Shown here: piece by piece, positions 47,089 through 59,633 of the stretch
How the letters are laid out: every line of letters begins with the position of its first letter
How positions within the stretch are numbered: position 1 is the first letter of the stretch
Assembly (NCBI GenBank): GCA_017979445.1
Contig: CM030710.1
Span: 10,278,248-10,342,247, forward strand
Source: Akebia trifoliata
Lineage: Eukaryota > Streptophyta > Magnoliopsida > Ranunculales > Lardizabalaceae
Direction: 5' to 3'
Length of the DNA: 64,000 nucleotides
Position numbers and translations under genes: made by a program
The notes under the pieces: model-generated
The model's database searches: none
Seen by the model: the letters and a program-made list of their open reading frames with translations, nothing else
Told to the model about the DNA's origin: nothing

Positions 47089-47566
47089 AAAGAGCAATTG
47101 ACGTTTATATCCTCTGTGGTTGGCAAAAATACCAAGAACGTCGCAACCAAAGATTTAATAAACTCTGAATTTATCGTACTCATTTGATAAAGATATTTCA
47201 TAAAATTTCAAAAAGAAAAACTACTATTTTGGTCGATGATGATGAATTTAGGACTTATTCAAACTTCAAGTTTTCAAAACATTAGATACACCTGAGGCCA
47301 AGTAAGTAGAAAACTTATTTTCTTTGCATTAATCTTTCAATATTTTAAGTACATTCAAATGATGAAAAGAAAATACAAAAAGAGTGAATACAACGCAGTC
47401 AATCAAACATCATGAAAAAAGAGTCAAGGCGTTCCTCCAAAGCACGGATCCGGGCAGCTGACTCATCATCACCTTTTCAGCGTCCAACGCATCACGACTC
47501 CATTAGACAAGACGCGAAGGCATCGAAGCAGGGACCCCGAGCAAGCCCCTCCTAAGATCACTATCC
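47089..47566. other. junction DNA between element C and HD-ZIP pseudogene
   Basis: No similarity to other parts of the window and no clear coding content. A G/C-richer part (47430-47560) precedes the recognisable HD-ZIP IV frame and could be more of the same pseudogene or a piece of another element. Confidence 0.4.
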
Positions 47567-47710
47567 GGGCCTAATGAAGCAGATAAACCATTGATCATTG
47601 AACTCGTAGTTGCAGCAATGGAGTAATTTATAAGAATGGCCCAACTAGGGAAACCGTTGTGGGTGCATAGCCTTGATCGTGCTTATGAGATTCTAAGTGA
47701 AGATGAGTAC
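47567..47710 (+). pseudogene. HD-ZIP IV START-domain pseudogene, left piece
   Basis: Frame NEADKPLIIELVVAAME, a TAA stop, then FIRMAQLGKPLWVHSLDR and EILSEDEY match the start of the START domain of PDF2/ATML1-class HD-ZIP IV factors, which control epidermal identity. The frame continues exactly (EDEY then [11 protein letters not shown]) across solo LTR D into 51353. The homeodomain and zipper are absent. Confidence 0.85.
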
Positions 47711-50700
47711 TGAAATCACCTCGACTCGTTTTCCACCAAATTGGTGTATAGGGGGTCCGATTGGTAAATAGGGGGGATTTTGAAAGATGGAGTCGCCACC
47801 TAGTTTAGGTCTAGGAACCATAAATGACTCCGAAATGGATCGGGTCGGTCCACGGATCAGAGAAATGGGTAAGGGGTCAGATTACGGATTTCGAAGGTGT
47901 TAGGCACCAAACCCGCCTGATCGAGATGATCGATCTCTACTACGATCCAAACTATCCTACGGTCAATGGGTGTAGACTAAAGTCAAGATTATGGTCCAAT
48001 CATCATCATCATCATCAAATTATATCGAATGTGCTAAACGAATCTCAAGGCCAATATTGTATCAAATCTCATGTGATTTCTCGAATTATGCACAATAATA
48101 AAAATATTTGCAAAAAGCCTTAATTCTAACCTATGCTCCGACGTCCACGTGGCAATATTTCACTCACATATCCGAATGCGTAAATATCTTCCCAAATCAA
48201 CTACAATAGGAATTCGTGAAAATTTTCCAAATTGGAAAGTCATCAATATGGAACATCTAACTCGGTACTCTATGAGATTTCCAATTCGAAAATACAAAAT
48301 GATCCATATCAGAAAATCAAGAACATGCTGGATTTTAAATTAGATATTGGCAAATATGAATTTTTTGAAGTAGAAAATAATGATTAGAAAATTTCCCAAA
48401 TTAAAAAATTATAAAGTTTCAAAATCGGAATGTTCCAAAATCGAATCTCTCAAAAACGGGAATTGTGACATGGTAGATCAATAAGTCGACGCATCAATGA
48501 CCCACGTGTGCGAAATTTCACATTAAAACATCAGTGACATAGAGCCAATGAGGGAATCAATCATTCACACATATATGCAAAAAATTTTGAACAAAGAACA
48601 CGTTGCAAATACTAGTAAATTGATTGATGAATTAATTCAAATATACATGAAAATCAGTAAGTCAACTCGCACCTATTTTATTGAGAAAATTGATTTTATA
48701 TTTCTTATATACTCAAAAATCAGTGAGTCGATTCCTGTGCCACTTTGATAGAAAAAACAAATCTTGGATTTCTAAACACATAAAAAATATAGCGAGTCGA
48801 CTCATTTATCATTTGAAACTCAATTGTTCCACTCAATGCATCCCAAAACAGCGAGTTGACTCACAACCATTGTATAGAAAAACTCAACTTTAAGCTCATA
48901 ATGTACCCAGAAATCAGTGAGTTGACTCACATGATAAGTTGATAGAAAAAATCCGATTTTAAATGCTTTACGTGCTCAAAACCAGTGAGTTGGCTCACGT
49001 CCATTTTATCGAAAAAAAATTGATTTTTAAATGTTTGATGTAACACAAAAATCAGTGATTGGTTCATGCAAATACTCGAATCAGCATTCATAAAGACGGC
49101 CCACACCTGAAATAAAGATCAAACAAGGGTAGGAAAAAAATGAAAAAACTAAAAATAAATAAACTCACCACTTGCAAGGATTCGACTATGTGGGATCCCT
49201 TCAAAATTACTCGACTTGCTCGCTGCTCAAAGACGAGAGAGAGATGAATCAAGAGAGTAGATGAACGAGAGATAAGCACCGTTTTGGAGGTGTTATCATG
49301 AGGAGTATGGAGGCTTTACAGGCACAGCGAATGGCCTGTTGCGAGTGCTCTCTTCCTTCTTTTTTTCCTATTTTCTTAACCCTTTTTTTGCTTTGTTTGT
49401 TGTTGTTCAAAAACGAAAGAGAGAAGAAGGAGAGGGACTGCCATGGAGATGTCAAAAGGAGACTGAGACCATTGAATGAACAGTGTTAATGGAAGGCTGA
49501 ACCGTGAGTTTATGTGTTGGTTTCAACGGTGGATAAAAACGGAGGTGTGTGGGTGATTTTAATATTGCTGGTTGGGTCGTCGGTTTAGCAGAGAAAGGTT
49601 GCTGTTAATGGATGTAATGGAGGGTGTTTGGGGGTGTTTATGGAGGGAGTTTGAGGCTGTGTTGAATGGTGGTTGGGGCTATGGGAGAAGGTGATAATGG
49701 GGCTGTCCTACAGGCTGAAAAACCAAAAGAATGGAGGGCTAAAAAACGCGATGAAGGGAGGCTGTTTTGAAGAGTGATTGGGGATATTGGAGAAGATGAT
49801 GATGGTTGGAGAGGAAGGGTGAATGAAAGAAGGTGGATGAAGACTATGATTTGGGAACGTGTAGATGCTGTTGGTAGGGCTGAAGAAGATAAAGTAAAAG
49901 GGAGACGATGAAGATAATGAGGACTGCCATTCTCTCTCTTTGTTGCTCTTTTCTTACTGTAAAAACAAAAGCCTCTTCCCTTTTTGTTGCTCCCAAAAGT
50001 CGTCAGACCTCTTCTCCTCTTTTGTCTGTCAGCCCTTTTTTTCTCTAAAAGAAAAGCCTCTCTCCTCAAGAGGACGTATGGCTCTTTTATAGAGAAAGTG
50101 TTTCTATTATTTTTATCCTCTAGTTTTTCTCTTTCTTTTATTTGTTTCTTTTTTTTTATTTGATTTGATTTGATTTTTTATTCTTGCTAACTTTGTTGAC
50201 CGAACCTAGGAAGGTAGAGATTTTACTTTTAATTTTTGAGCTTCTTAGAGGGGGTGATCTCACACATCGCATAGGTTTGTAGTTTAAGTTCATTGGTTGG
50301 ATTGATTTGTTGGCTAGTTTGTTTTAATTTCAATTTGAACGTTGATTGATTGATTTGGATTTTAATTTCAAGTTGATCAGTTGATTTAATTTGAATGTTG
50401 ATTAGTCAATTTTATTTTTGGTTGGTTGATCGCTTTTAATTTACATGTTGATTGGTTAATTAGAGTTTTGAATTGATCGATTGAGCTTGAATTTTGATTT
50501 TTTAATTTGTTGATTGGCTTTAGTTGGGTTTTGATAGAATTTTAATTCGGATTGGTTAATTGATCTTTAATTTGATTTTAAAATTTATTTTTGATTTAAT
50601 TTTGAATTTTAATTTGAATTTGAAGTTGATCTTAAATTTTAAGTTGTCGATTAAACTCTAATTTTAGTTTAATGGTTATTTGCAAATTTGAATTTTTTTT

Positions 50701-51347
50701 GTTTCATTGTAAATTTTAATTGATTTAAATTTTAAATTTTAAATTAATTTTGATTATTCGAGGTTTTTATTGAAGTCTTTTTAATTCTTTAATTGTGTTT
50801 TCCTATGCGTCAAGGTTTCTAAGAGTCGGACATCGAGGGGCGTTACGGTCATTTTGCGATTTTTCATAAATTTATCCGATTTCATCGATTTGGGTCCCGT
50901 TATACTCTAAATCATATTCTAAGTGCAATGGAGGTACTTTCGAGGTCTTTCGGAGGTTCGAAATTTATGAGGGGCATTTTCGTCATTTTTTCAATTTTTA
51001 TCCATTTTGGTGAATTTTGGCGTGAAGTTTCTTTCAGTCGCAACGTGATTATTTCTAAGTCTCGAGGTCATCTTTTCCTAGCGTAGCGAGGTCTCTAAGT
51101 TATCCAAATGTGTAGCAAACGTAAACGTACGTGCTTGCTAAGTCGGGTGGAAAGTGTAGCGATCCTAATTGTGCGTAATTCTATGTCGCGTGGCCAAGAG
51201 AAAGAAGATAATAGAATTAGAAGATAAAAGAAAATTGGAAGGAGGGTTCTCTCAAGCTTTTGAGTTCTTTGCACTCATCATTAGGAATCCACAACAACCG
51301 GGTGACGGATCGTCAAGTCAGGCTGATGCAAAAATGGGGTGTCTACA
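47711..51347 (-). mobile_element. solo LTR D (3.6 kb), TSD AGTAC
   Basis: On the minus strand it begins TGTAGACACCCCATTTTTGC at 51347 and ends ATTTCA at 47711. AGTAC lies at 47706-47710 and 51348-51352. No internal region, so a solo LTR left by LTR-LTR recombination (or, less likely, a terminal-repeat-less non-autonomous unit). It shares phrases with family B (TTTTCCTAGCGTAGCG, GAGGGGCATTTTCGT) and the primer-core repeat GGTGGCGACTCC (47789-47800), but is twice as long. Confidence 0.85.
48650..49075 (-). repeat. degenerate palindromic tandem repeat within LTR D
   Basis: About seven units at 55-75 bp spacing, each centred on a dyad: GAGTCGACTC (around 48798), GCGAGTTGACTC, GTGAGTTGACTCAC (around 48916), GTGAGTTGGCTCAC. 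Spacers are A/T-rich with TTGATAGAAAAA-like phrases. Confidence 0.75.
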
Positions 51348-51352
51348 AGTAC

Positions 51353-52645
51353 ATACAAACATTCCCGAGGGGAATTGGGCCAAAACCATTTGGATTAAAG
51401 TTAGAAGCTTCTCGAAAAATGGCCATGGATGTGAATCAGTGGTCCACCGTGTTTTCTAGCATTGTTTCAAGAGCCCTGAATTTAGAAGTCCTATCAACCG
51501 ACGTAGCAGAAAACTATAATGGAGCCCTCCAAGTGATGATAGCAGAATTTCAAGTCTCTTCACCTCTGGTTCTGACTTGAGAGAGCTTTTTTGTAAGGTA
51601 TTGTAAACAACATGTCGAGGGGAATTGGATGGTGGTCGATGTCTCCTTAGATCATTTGTGTCCTAACCCGATATCGAGATGTCAAAGAAGGCCATCAGGT
51701 TGTCTAATCCAAGAAATGCCAAATGGTTACTCCAAGGTCATACGGGTTGAACATGTAGGAGTGGATGACAAAGTAGTTCACAATATATAAAGAACACTGG
51801 TTAACTCTAGCCTTGGGTTTGGCACAAAGCGTTGGGTTACTACCATAGATCGACAATGGGAACGCCTTGCAAGGGTTATGGCTAGTAACATGCCGGCTGG
51901 AGATGTTGGTGTGATCACAAGTCAAGAAAGACGAAAGGGTATGTTGAAATTGGCTGAGAGAATGGTGACGAGTTTTTGCTTTGGTGTGAGTGCTTCCACC
52001 GTTCACACATGGACAACATTATCGGGAAGTGGCGCTGAAGATGTAAGGGTCATGATTAGAAAAAGCATAAATGATCCCAGAAAGTCTCCTGGTATTGTGT
52101 TAAGTGCAGCTATTTCCTTCTGGCTTCCAGTCCCACCAAAAAGAGTTTTCAATTTCCTTCGCGAAGAGAACTTTAAAAGTGAGTGGGACATTATTTCTAA
52201 TGGCGGTGTTGTTCAAGAAATAGCACATATTGCTAATGACAGAGATCTTGGTAACTATGTCTCTCTACTACGAGTTAATACTCCAAATTCCAACCAGAGC
52301 AACATGTTGATATTACAAGAGAGTAGTACCGATGCAACGGGCTCTTTTGTAATATATGCTCCTGTTGATATTGTTGCAATGAACGTGGTTCTAAATGGGG
52401 AAGACCCAGACTATGTAGCACTCCTTCTCCCTGGTTTTGCTATACTCCCCGATGGGCTAACAGTAAATAGAGGTAAAATTACTGAAGTTGGGTCTGGTGG
52501 ATCTCTACTAACTGTCGCATTCCAGATCTTGGTCGATTCAGTTCCAACTGCAAAACTCTCTCTTGGATTTGTGGAAACTGCTAACAACCTCAGTGCTTGC
52601 ACCATTGAAAGGATCAAAGGTATCATTACAAGGGACAATGCATGA
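51353..52645 (+). pseudogene. HD-ZIP IV (PDF2/ATML1-like) pseudogene, right piece to C-terminus
   Basis: One uninterrupted frame without introns: [19 protein letters not shown], an internal loss of about 13-15 residues before [40 protein letters not shown], a TGA (51579), [32 protein letters not shown], a TAA (51787), [77 protein letters not shown] and the natural end at TGA 52643-52645. This covers the START domain and the C-terminal adjacent domain. Family genes have several introns here, so a processed (reverse-transcribed) copy is the simplest reading. Two nonsense codons and no frameshift suggest modest age. Confidence 0.92.
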
Positions 52646-53043
52646 ATGGAGAGGGTTAACTTATGATAGAAACAGAGCAAAATCAACAAAAGAAAGCAAT
52701 GAAAAGGGATTTTAAAAAAAATCAAAAAAACTTCAAAAAAACTTTTGAGTTGCACTAAATTCTGATTTGTTAAAACACGACTGAAGAAATATCTGAATTT
52801 CTAAACTCATCAAAATTTCATAAATCCAAGATCTCACACGAGCTCCGCGCCATCGAGATCAAGGAATTAATAATGCAAAACTCTGTCAGACCCCGTGCTT
52901 GAGTAGCCATTTTCCACAAAAATCTTCAATACAATCGGTAATTCAAGATTGCGTTTTTACATAATTTTTTCTAGCCCGTACAAATAGGGGTTTAGTCTAT
53001 TCTTTGCAGTTCTTTGCACGCAATTCCTGCAAAGAAGGGCAGC
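52646..53043 (+). other. element A 3' UTR, last part, with polypurine tract
   Basis: A-rich DNA (52690-52750) then unique sequence ending TGCAAAGAAGGGCAGC, where AAAGAAGGGCAGC (53031-53043) directly precedes the 3' LTR and is the polypurine primer. The A-rich stretch could be the decayed poly(A) of the HD-ZIP retrocopy. Confidence 0.65.
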
Positions 53044-53836
53044 TGTAGACACCCCAATTTGAACGGACCCCTACTCGAAAGGGCCCAAAAATACACATTT
53101 TTCAATAAAATTTGTCAACGGACCTCAAAAGCCCAAATCAATCGAAATATGGTATTTTGATCGAATCAAGGCCCTTAAGATCCCCTAAGGGTTTAGGGGG
53201 CCCACCAAAAGGACTCGGCCTACCCAACGCTTTCCCAATATTCGCCGTGCCATTCCCAAAATCAAAAATGACGGATTCTCAATGAAATTATCCGACGGGC
53301 CTAAAAAGTCTGATTTGCCAACACGTGGCATTTCGATCAATCCAAAAATTCCTAAAAAGATAAAAAATGTAAAATGAGACTTGGGACCATATCCACCTTC
53401 CTTACCTATCACCGCTCCGCTCCGAATCCGAAGAAATTCTAAGGCCCATAAACCCTCAATACTCACAAATTACATTTCTCACCTTATCCCCTAACCTAAA
53501 TCCAATCCCACACCATCTAAAACCTAAAACATACCCACCTTCAAAAATCCAATCCAAAACAAACCCTACCCAATCCAATAACCCAAAACCATTCCATAAC
53601 CCAAGCCCAATACACTAAAAAGCCCACAAACCTTTATCCATATCTAATTCACATCCAACCCATAATCCTAACCCACAAACCACTACCCATATCAACCAAT
53701 CACCATCTTGATAATCAAATATGACACATGTCATCACCCCATCTCACATCCCTCATTAATTTTCTTTAAACCTCATCTACCCACACATCAACCCATCACC
53801 TTTTCTCTAAAAAATCACATCAACCCACACCTTCCC
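53044..53836 (+). repeat. element A 3' LTR, left part
   Basis: TGTAGACACC start, closely similar to 14534-15345. It then jumps by about 185 bp to the phrase CACCTTCCC (equivalent to about 15526-15534), where an insertion begins. Confidence 0.85.
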
Positions 53837-54782
53837 TGTGGCGCCCCGCCAAACGCTAACACAAATCCCCATGTCAGATCTCGAGGTACTAGGTGGAACC
53901 TCGAAATTTCGGCATGGTCTCCTCTGTTTATGTTAGCATTCCAAGGCATTCAACCTGCACCTGATAAACAACATACAATCCTGCATATAACAAACAAAAT
54001 ACAATACTAGCGGAAGCCTATATATGTCTAATAATGTATGATAGATCAGAGTGCGGAAGAAGAAAAATTATATACAGGATTATACAGGAATTTTTCACTC
54101 TAACAAAATTCCTATCACTCAGAACAAAATTTATATTACTCTAAGACAAATCGACACCATTAGGGGTAATAACCCCAATACTCACCAAGTGACGAACTTT
54201 GGTTATCTATCTGACCCACCTGATGATTCTCACTCGTGCTCTATACCTGCCTTGCTAAGCTTCGGATCTGAAACTAAAAAAATGGAGAAGGAAATGGTGA
54301 GTAACAATGGTTACCCAGTAAGGAAACAAAACAATTTCTCCCAATAACCTCTCCTAACATGAATGAATAAACATACTGAATCATTTTAAAATATGCAAAG
54401 TTTTAAAGAAGAAACTACGATTAACTGGTGCATATAGCCAAAGATGAGCAACTAAATATTTTAAAATACACATTACATCGATCATCATTACTCACTATAA
54501 CATTCTCTTTTTATACAAATCTAATTCATCAAATGGAAACATTAAACATGGATTTCATTTTATATATCAAAATAAGCAACAGATACATAATACACAATGG
54601 CGGAGTATTAGAATTAGAGAGTTGGGATTCACGACTGGATCGTTCCCAGTCGGGACATGATGTTACAATTCTTCTCTGATTTTTAGTTCCTGATTTTGTG
54701 GCCGGTTGCTGCACTTACCACGCTTGGTTGACTATTTATCCGGCTCAGGCTGGCCGTTTGACGTGACCGTAAGCAATGGGTC

Positions 54783-56503
54783 TGAAAGCGTCCTCGATCC
54801 GTGGGGTGCGCGGATCCGCTTTTGACCCTTGAGGTTTGGGAGTCGCCACCTAGTTATTACGGTCTAGGAACCAAATTGACCCTACAATGGATAAAAAGAA
54901 CTAATCTACTATAGAAATCTAAATCCGGGGATCATGTTACGGGGTTGGAAGGTGTTAGGCACCAACCCCGCCCGGCCAATGTCGGTCTTTACTTATCCCA
55001 AATAGATCTACATTGCTAATGATAAACCTAGATTAAAAAAAATAAAAATAAAAAATTTACCTTTGATCTTCAAAAGTGTTATTCCCTTAGATCTGGTTAG
55101 AATGGCTCCTTGTACCGTATTCCTTACTTCGTTCTATCTCTGGATCTGATTCCTAATCTCCGAGGTAAGGTATCTCCTTCTTGGATCTGAGTGCTTCAAA
55201 TTTGTTGTGGATTTCTGGGATATTTTTGAGAGGTTTTTGGGTGTTTTTTAAGCTAAAATCGGAGTAGGGGTGTTAGGGAAGGAGTTGGGACTCCAAAATT
55301 AGGGTTTTGGGGAGGCTATGGAGGCTTCTTTACCTACTTTTCCTAGGGTTTTTTCTTTGATACGAAAATAGGGTGTGGAGGCTCCTATTTATAAAGTTTT
55401 TTAGAAGCATTTAGGGTTTGATTAGGGTTTCTTTTAGGGTTTCGACTTAGTCTTTAGGGTTTTAGAGTTTTGACTTTAGTCTTATGAGATTGACTTGATT
55501 AGTTTTAGATTAGGGTTTGGATTTAGGGTTTTGACCTTAGTCTTATGAGATTGACTTGATTAGTTTATATTAGGGTTTTGATTTAGGGTTTTGACCTTAG
55601 TCTTATGAGATTGACTCGATTAGTACCTTGACTTCAGTCTTGCTTGATTGACTTTAATTTTGACTTCAGTTTCACTTGATTGACTTTAATACCTTGACTT
55701 CAGTCTTGCTTGATTTACTTGTAATTTTTGGAGAACCCCCTTCTATTATATCTTTAATTCTTTGGACCCCCAAATGGAGGGGTCCTTAAAGAAATATCCC
55801 ACGAACCCTCAACAATTTTGTCTGAGAGTCCAATTAATCGATTTTTTAGGTTCAACTTTTTAAATTAATTTCATTGATATTTCACTTTAATTATTTAATG
55901 TTTTATTTATTAATTTCAAATTTTTTAATTATGAAAATTGTGAAATTACCGTTTTACCCTCGGAGAAGATTTTTTACGTTTTAAGTCGTTTTTCAATGTT
56001 CCAGGATGTTTTGGAATCAGTTTTTCGTAAGGAATTCAATGGGAATGTTGGTTTTTGTCATTTATGAAGTTTTTTGTATGAAATGATCGTGAACTTTATG
56101 AGGGGTATTTTCGTAATTTTGTCAAATTTTGTGAAAATTGGCGAAGTGGTTTACTTGATTTCGATTTGTTATTTTATGTGTTTGAACGGATTTTCCTAAG
56201 CGTAATGTAGGCTCTAAGGTTATTTTGAGGTTAGGGGTATTTTGGTAATTTAATCATTTTTAGTGATTTTTATCGTGAAGCTTCTTTTTGATTTGCAAGA
56301 TGATGATTTCTATGTTTCTGGGGTCGTATTTTCCTAGCGTAGTGTGATTTCTAAGTTTTGTCAGTTCGAGATACCTCATCCGGATTTCTGAAACATATCT
56401 GGTAACAAAATAAAGCATTGGAATAGACATCCATCATTGGGAACCTTTGCGATCGGGTTGACGACTTGATTAATCAGGCGGATGCAAAAATGAGGTGTCT
56501 ACA
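54783..56503 (-). mobile_element. solo LTR, family B, TSD GGGTC
   Basis: 1,721 bp; on the minus strand TGTAGACACC-type start at 56503 and GACGCTTTCA end at 54783. GGGTC lies at 54778-54782 and 56504-56508. Carries the primer-core repeat (54839-54848) and the GC hairpin with one arm changed (ATCCGTG). No internal region, so it formed by recombination between LTRs. Confidence 0.93.
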
Positions 56504-56833
56504 GGGTCTCTTTTCGATGTGTCAGAACGTTTGACTACTATAAATTGTTAGTGATCACTGACTAATCATCTTCGTCTATGCCTATTAGGCGTGCATGTGA
56601 TTCCCAAATATACAAACCATTCGTATATGACCACCTTTACATTACAAGTTCACTAGTAAAGATAGAGAGGAATATCCCGGATTCCAGTTGTAACTCCACT
56701 CTCATACGCATTCTATACCACGTATGAGCTTGGTGGTCCCTACCGTACATCCCAGGATAGTACACCACTCTGGATGATATGATGCACTATCCCTTCAGGA
56801 ATTCACAAACTCTTTAACAGCTCACAAAATAGT

Positions 56834-56835
<2 letters not shown>

Positions 56836-56889
<54 letters not shown>
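56836..56889. repeat. (TA)n microsatellite
   Basis: About 27 TA dinucleotides within the unclassified insertion. A shorter (TA)n lies at 58978-59000 in the 3' LTR of A, where the 5' LTR has only a short ATATATATAT (15892-15902). Confidence 0.95.
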
Positions 56890-56892
<3 letters not shown>

Positions 56893-57619
56893 TTCATTTG
56901 AAAATAAAAGATAAATTAACAATACAAGGTTGAGAATAGATATCCAGTTTCCTACCATGCAAGTGTGGCCACCCGGCCTAAAATAAATAACATAACGGAA
57001 ACGTAAACAGCGCCTCGCGCTAACAGAAAGTAAATAAACATGCAACCAACAATATTATCCTTGGATATTTGGTCACCAACCTGCACACAACACAACAACG
57101 TAAAATGCAGACATCACCCTTTGGTGTAACTCAAACATTTTACCATTTCATACCATTTTTCCCTTTTTTTGAATTTTATAATTTTCAATCTCTCAAATAA
57201 AATATCCACTTTCTGATATTCATCAACTCAACATGAGTTAATTAAATAATAAATCGTTTTTCTAACTATGAAGTTCATTTTTATCAAAAACCTTGAAAAA
57301 TACAAAACTTATATTAAAACAGGGTTCGAGCGGTGCACAGGACCCAACTGACAGAAATAACCCGATAAAATATCCTACCCACGTATAATTTGTTAAAAAA
57401 TACAATTAAACATATCAAACATGCAATTTCTAGCGTAAATTTTTAAATAACAAAATAATTCTATATTTTGGAAGCTCACCACAAATTTTTAATAAAATCT
57501 TAAATGTAATTTTCACAACCTACGATTACAAATAGAAATTGAGAGTTCCTTACAATCACTAGGCGACAGAATTGAAGCACGTGCGCGGAAATCGAGACTA
57601 ATGGCACGAAAATCGAGAT

Positions 57620-58060
57620 GGACCGAACTTCAAAGTGGTTGATTTAAATCGACCTAGTGGTTTCAAAGATCTCGATATGGTTGTCCTTTCTCCCTTCTGT
57701 GGTGGAGGACGGTTTGACCCCGAAAAGGATGAAAACCGAGGTCGAAGTTACGAAATCTCCGTATAAAAATACGGTTGATTTTTGACTATATGGGGTGAAA
57801 AAGACGAGAAAACGGAAGGAATTCGGGTGGGTTATGTAGAGAATGAGACTGCGGACGTTTCTCCCTTCTGCGTCGGAAGACGGTTTGACCCCGAAATGGA
57901 CAAAATCCGAGGTCAAAGTTTCGAAATTTTTGTATACAAATAGGACTGATTTTTGACGATATTGAATGAAAAAGAAAGTGAAATGGAAAGAGGTTGGGTG
58001 GGTTTTGTAGATGTCGAGGCTGCAGATTTTTTTCTCTTCTGCAGCGATCGTCAACGATGA
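57620..58060 (-). repeat. two-copy local repeat in the unclassified insertion
   Basis: GACGGTTTGACCCCGAAA recurs at 57709 and 57890, with TCTCCCTTCTG about 20 bp upstream and GATTTTTGAC about 65 bp downstream of each; period near 180 bp. A third diverged copy may begin at 58030 (CTCTTCTGCAGCGATCG). Confidence 0.7.
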
Positions 58061-58635
58061 GCCGTTTGTTATAGATCTGTGGTAGAAGTTTAAGAAAAAA
58101 AATAATTTTTTTTTCTTTAAACGTTGGCTGTTGGACGATTGGAGAAGACGAGTTTATATAAAAAAAAATTTAAAATTTTTATTTATATAAAATTTGGGAC
58201 GAATTCGATATTTTGTCAATTGTTTTTATCGATGATAACTTGATCATCCAGACTCCAAAACTGACAAATGAATACAAATTATGTCTCCATCAAAAATTTA
58301 CATTTTTGGCCTAAGGTCACCCCTAAACTTGATGTCGTTTTCGTTTCTGACGATAATTCGACTTTCTGGTCTCCAAAAATGACAAATAAATAGTCCATGT
58401 TCAATAATTTTTCGTTACGAACCCAATGGTATAATCGAATTTTACTAATTCTTTCTCTAACAAAAAGTCACTATTTTAACCTGGTCCGACTCGGTATCGA
58501 GGATTTTGCAACTTTTATGTTTGGACTCGCATTTGAGCGTGCTTACAGGCTAAAGTATGTTTTTCGATCATTTTGAATCCAATGGTGAGGTTAGATTCTA
58601 TTAAAAATGATCAGAAACATCTTAAAGTTTTACCC

Positions 58636-59633
58636 TTACACCATCCATTCTTTTAAACCAAATACCACTCAATCAATCAACCACTCTCTTAAACACCCAT
58701 CATCTCACCTCACCAAACACTCCACTCAAATGGTTTGGGTAAGATCCAAACCATTTGGATCAAAACACAATCCATTTACCCTCATTACTTAATTACCCCT
58801 CTCCCAATCCCTAATTTCATACCACCCACCTTTAAAACATATGTCATTCACTACTCTCTCCCCACTTCACCCCATTATATCCCTCAAACCATCCTCAAAC
58901 ATCTACAAATACCCCCTCCCTCTTTTTCCAAAAGGCCCTCAACTCTCACTACAAAAATTCTCCTCCCAAGTCTCACAATATATATATATATATATATATT
59001 ACATTCCACTTAATTCTCTCATCATCTCTTTTCTACTCTTAACATTTTGCTAAACTACTAAGGATCTTAGAAAACATTGAAGAAGAAGAAAAAAAAAAGC
59101 AAGAAAAGAAAAGAGGAAGCATTAAGGTCGGTGCAACAAAATATCCCCCCCTCTTTCTCTCTTTACCCTCTCTTCCTCCCTCTTCTATTATCCCCTCCTC
59201 TCTTTATTTTATTTTAGATGGATTTAGGATGAATGTTCCTCCAGGCAAAGGTTTATAAAGATCATCCCTTTCAATGGGATGATCCTATAATAAAGCCTAA
59301 AACAAACCCCTACTTAGGGTACAAATGCACGACACGTGGCACTTTGTTTTTATTTTTGTATGTTCAATCAAAATGATCGAGTTGACTTGAGGTTACCGCC
59401 ACTTGGCGGGGAGAAAAGGGTGCCTAACACCTTCCCTTTTCTCCAATCGAACCACTTACCCCGAATCTCAAGGTATGATTAGTTCTTATCCATCATGAGT
59501 CACTACGTGTCAAAAATGCCACTTTTTAGAAAAATGTGCATTGGGTGACTATTCACACCCACTTACAAAATGAATGGTGGCGATTGCAATCCTTAGTAGA
59601 TGTGGCCGTCGTAATCGAAACCACGTGTCTACA
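58636..59633 (+). repeat. element A 3' LTR, right part
   Basis: Matches 15550-16557 of the 5' LTR closely and ends ACGTGTCTACA at 59633, followed by TSD TTTCA. Here the primer-core repeat is mutated (TGGCGATTGC, 59578-59587). Confidence 0.9.

Larger units (their letters stand above)
53837..58635. mobile_element. unclassified insertion in the 3' LTR of A
   Basis: Starts TGTGGCGCCCCGCC and ends before CTTACACCATCC, where family A LTR resumes. It holds no recognisable protein domain and carries a B-type solo LTR (54783-56503). Its plus-strand start and phrases near 54180-54340 recall LTRs of chromovirus-type gypsy elements read in antisense, but I cannot confirm this. No clear target duplication; about 185 bp of the LTR is missing at the junction. 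Open frames at 57644-58054 (minus) contain two diverged copies of a DFVHFGVKPSS-like segment, a local repeat rather than a known protein. Confidence 0.55.
14534..59633 (+). mobile_element. element A: Ogre-like Ty3/gypsy retrotransposon, nested, about 45 kb span
   Basis: The 5' LTR begins TGTAACACC at 14534 and the 3' LTR ends TGTCTACA at 59633. The target duplication TTTCA is at 14529-14533 and again at 59634-59638, tying both ends together. Order: 5' LTR, tRNA-Arg primer site, leader, ORF1, minisatellite, gag, protease, RT, RNase H (two), integrase, 3' UTR, polypurine tract, 3' LTR. Extra ORF1, tRNA-Arg primer, long LTRs and tandem repeats are published marks of Ogre/Tat elements. The coding part is broken by many stops and frameshifts. 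Elements B and C, an HD-ZIP IV pseudogene, solo LTRs and an unclassified insertion lie within it and account for about half its span. Confidence 0.85.

Noticed and set aside
51353..52645. Functional START-domain gene
   Set aside because: Two in-frame stops, an internal deletion, no homeodomain or promoter, and a 3.6-kb LTR splitting it from its 5' part.
51704..52755. Minus-strand frames over the HD-ZIP pseudogene
   Set aside because: Antisense shadows of the START-domain frame.
57644..58054. 136-codon minus-strand protein with internal repeat
   Set aside because: The repetition comes from a ~180-bp DNA repeat; no family resemblance, so described as a repeat only.
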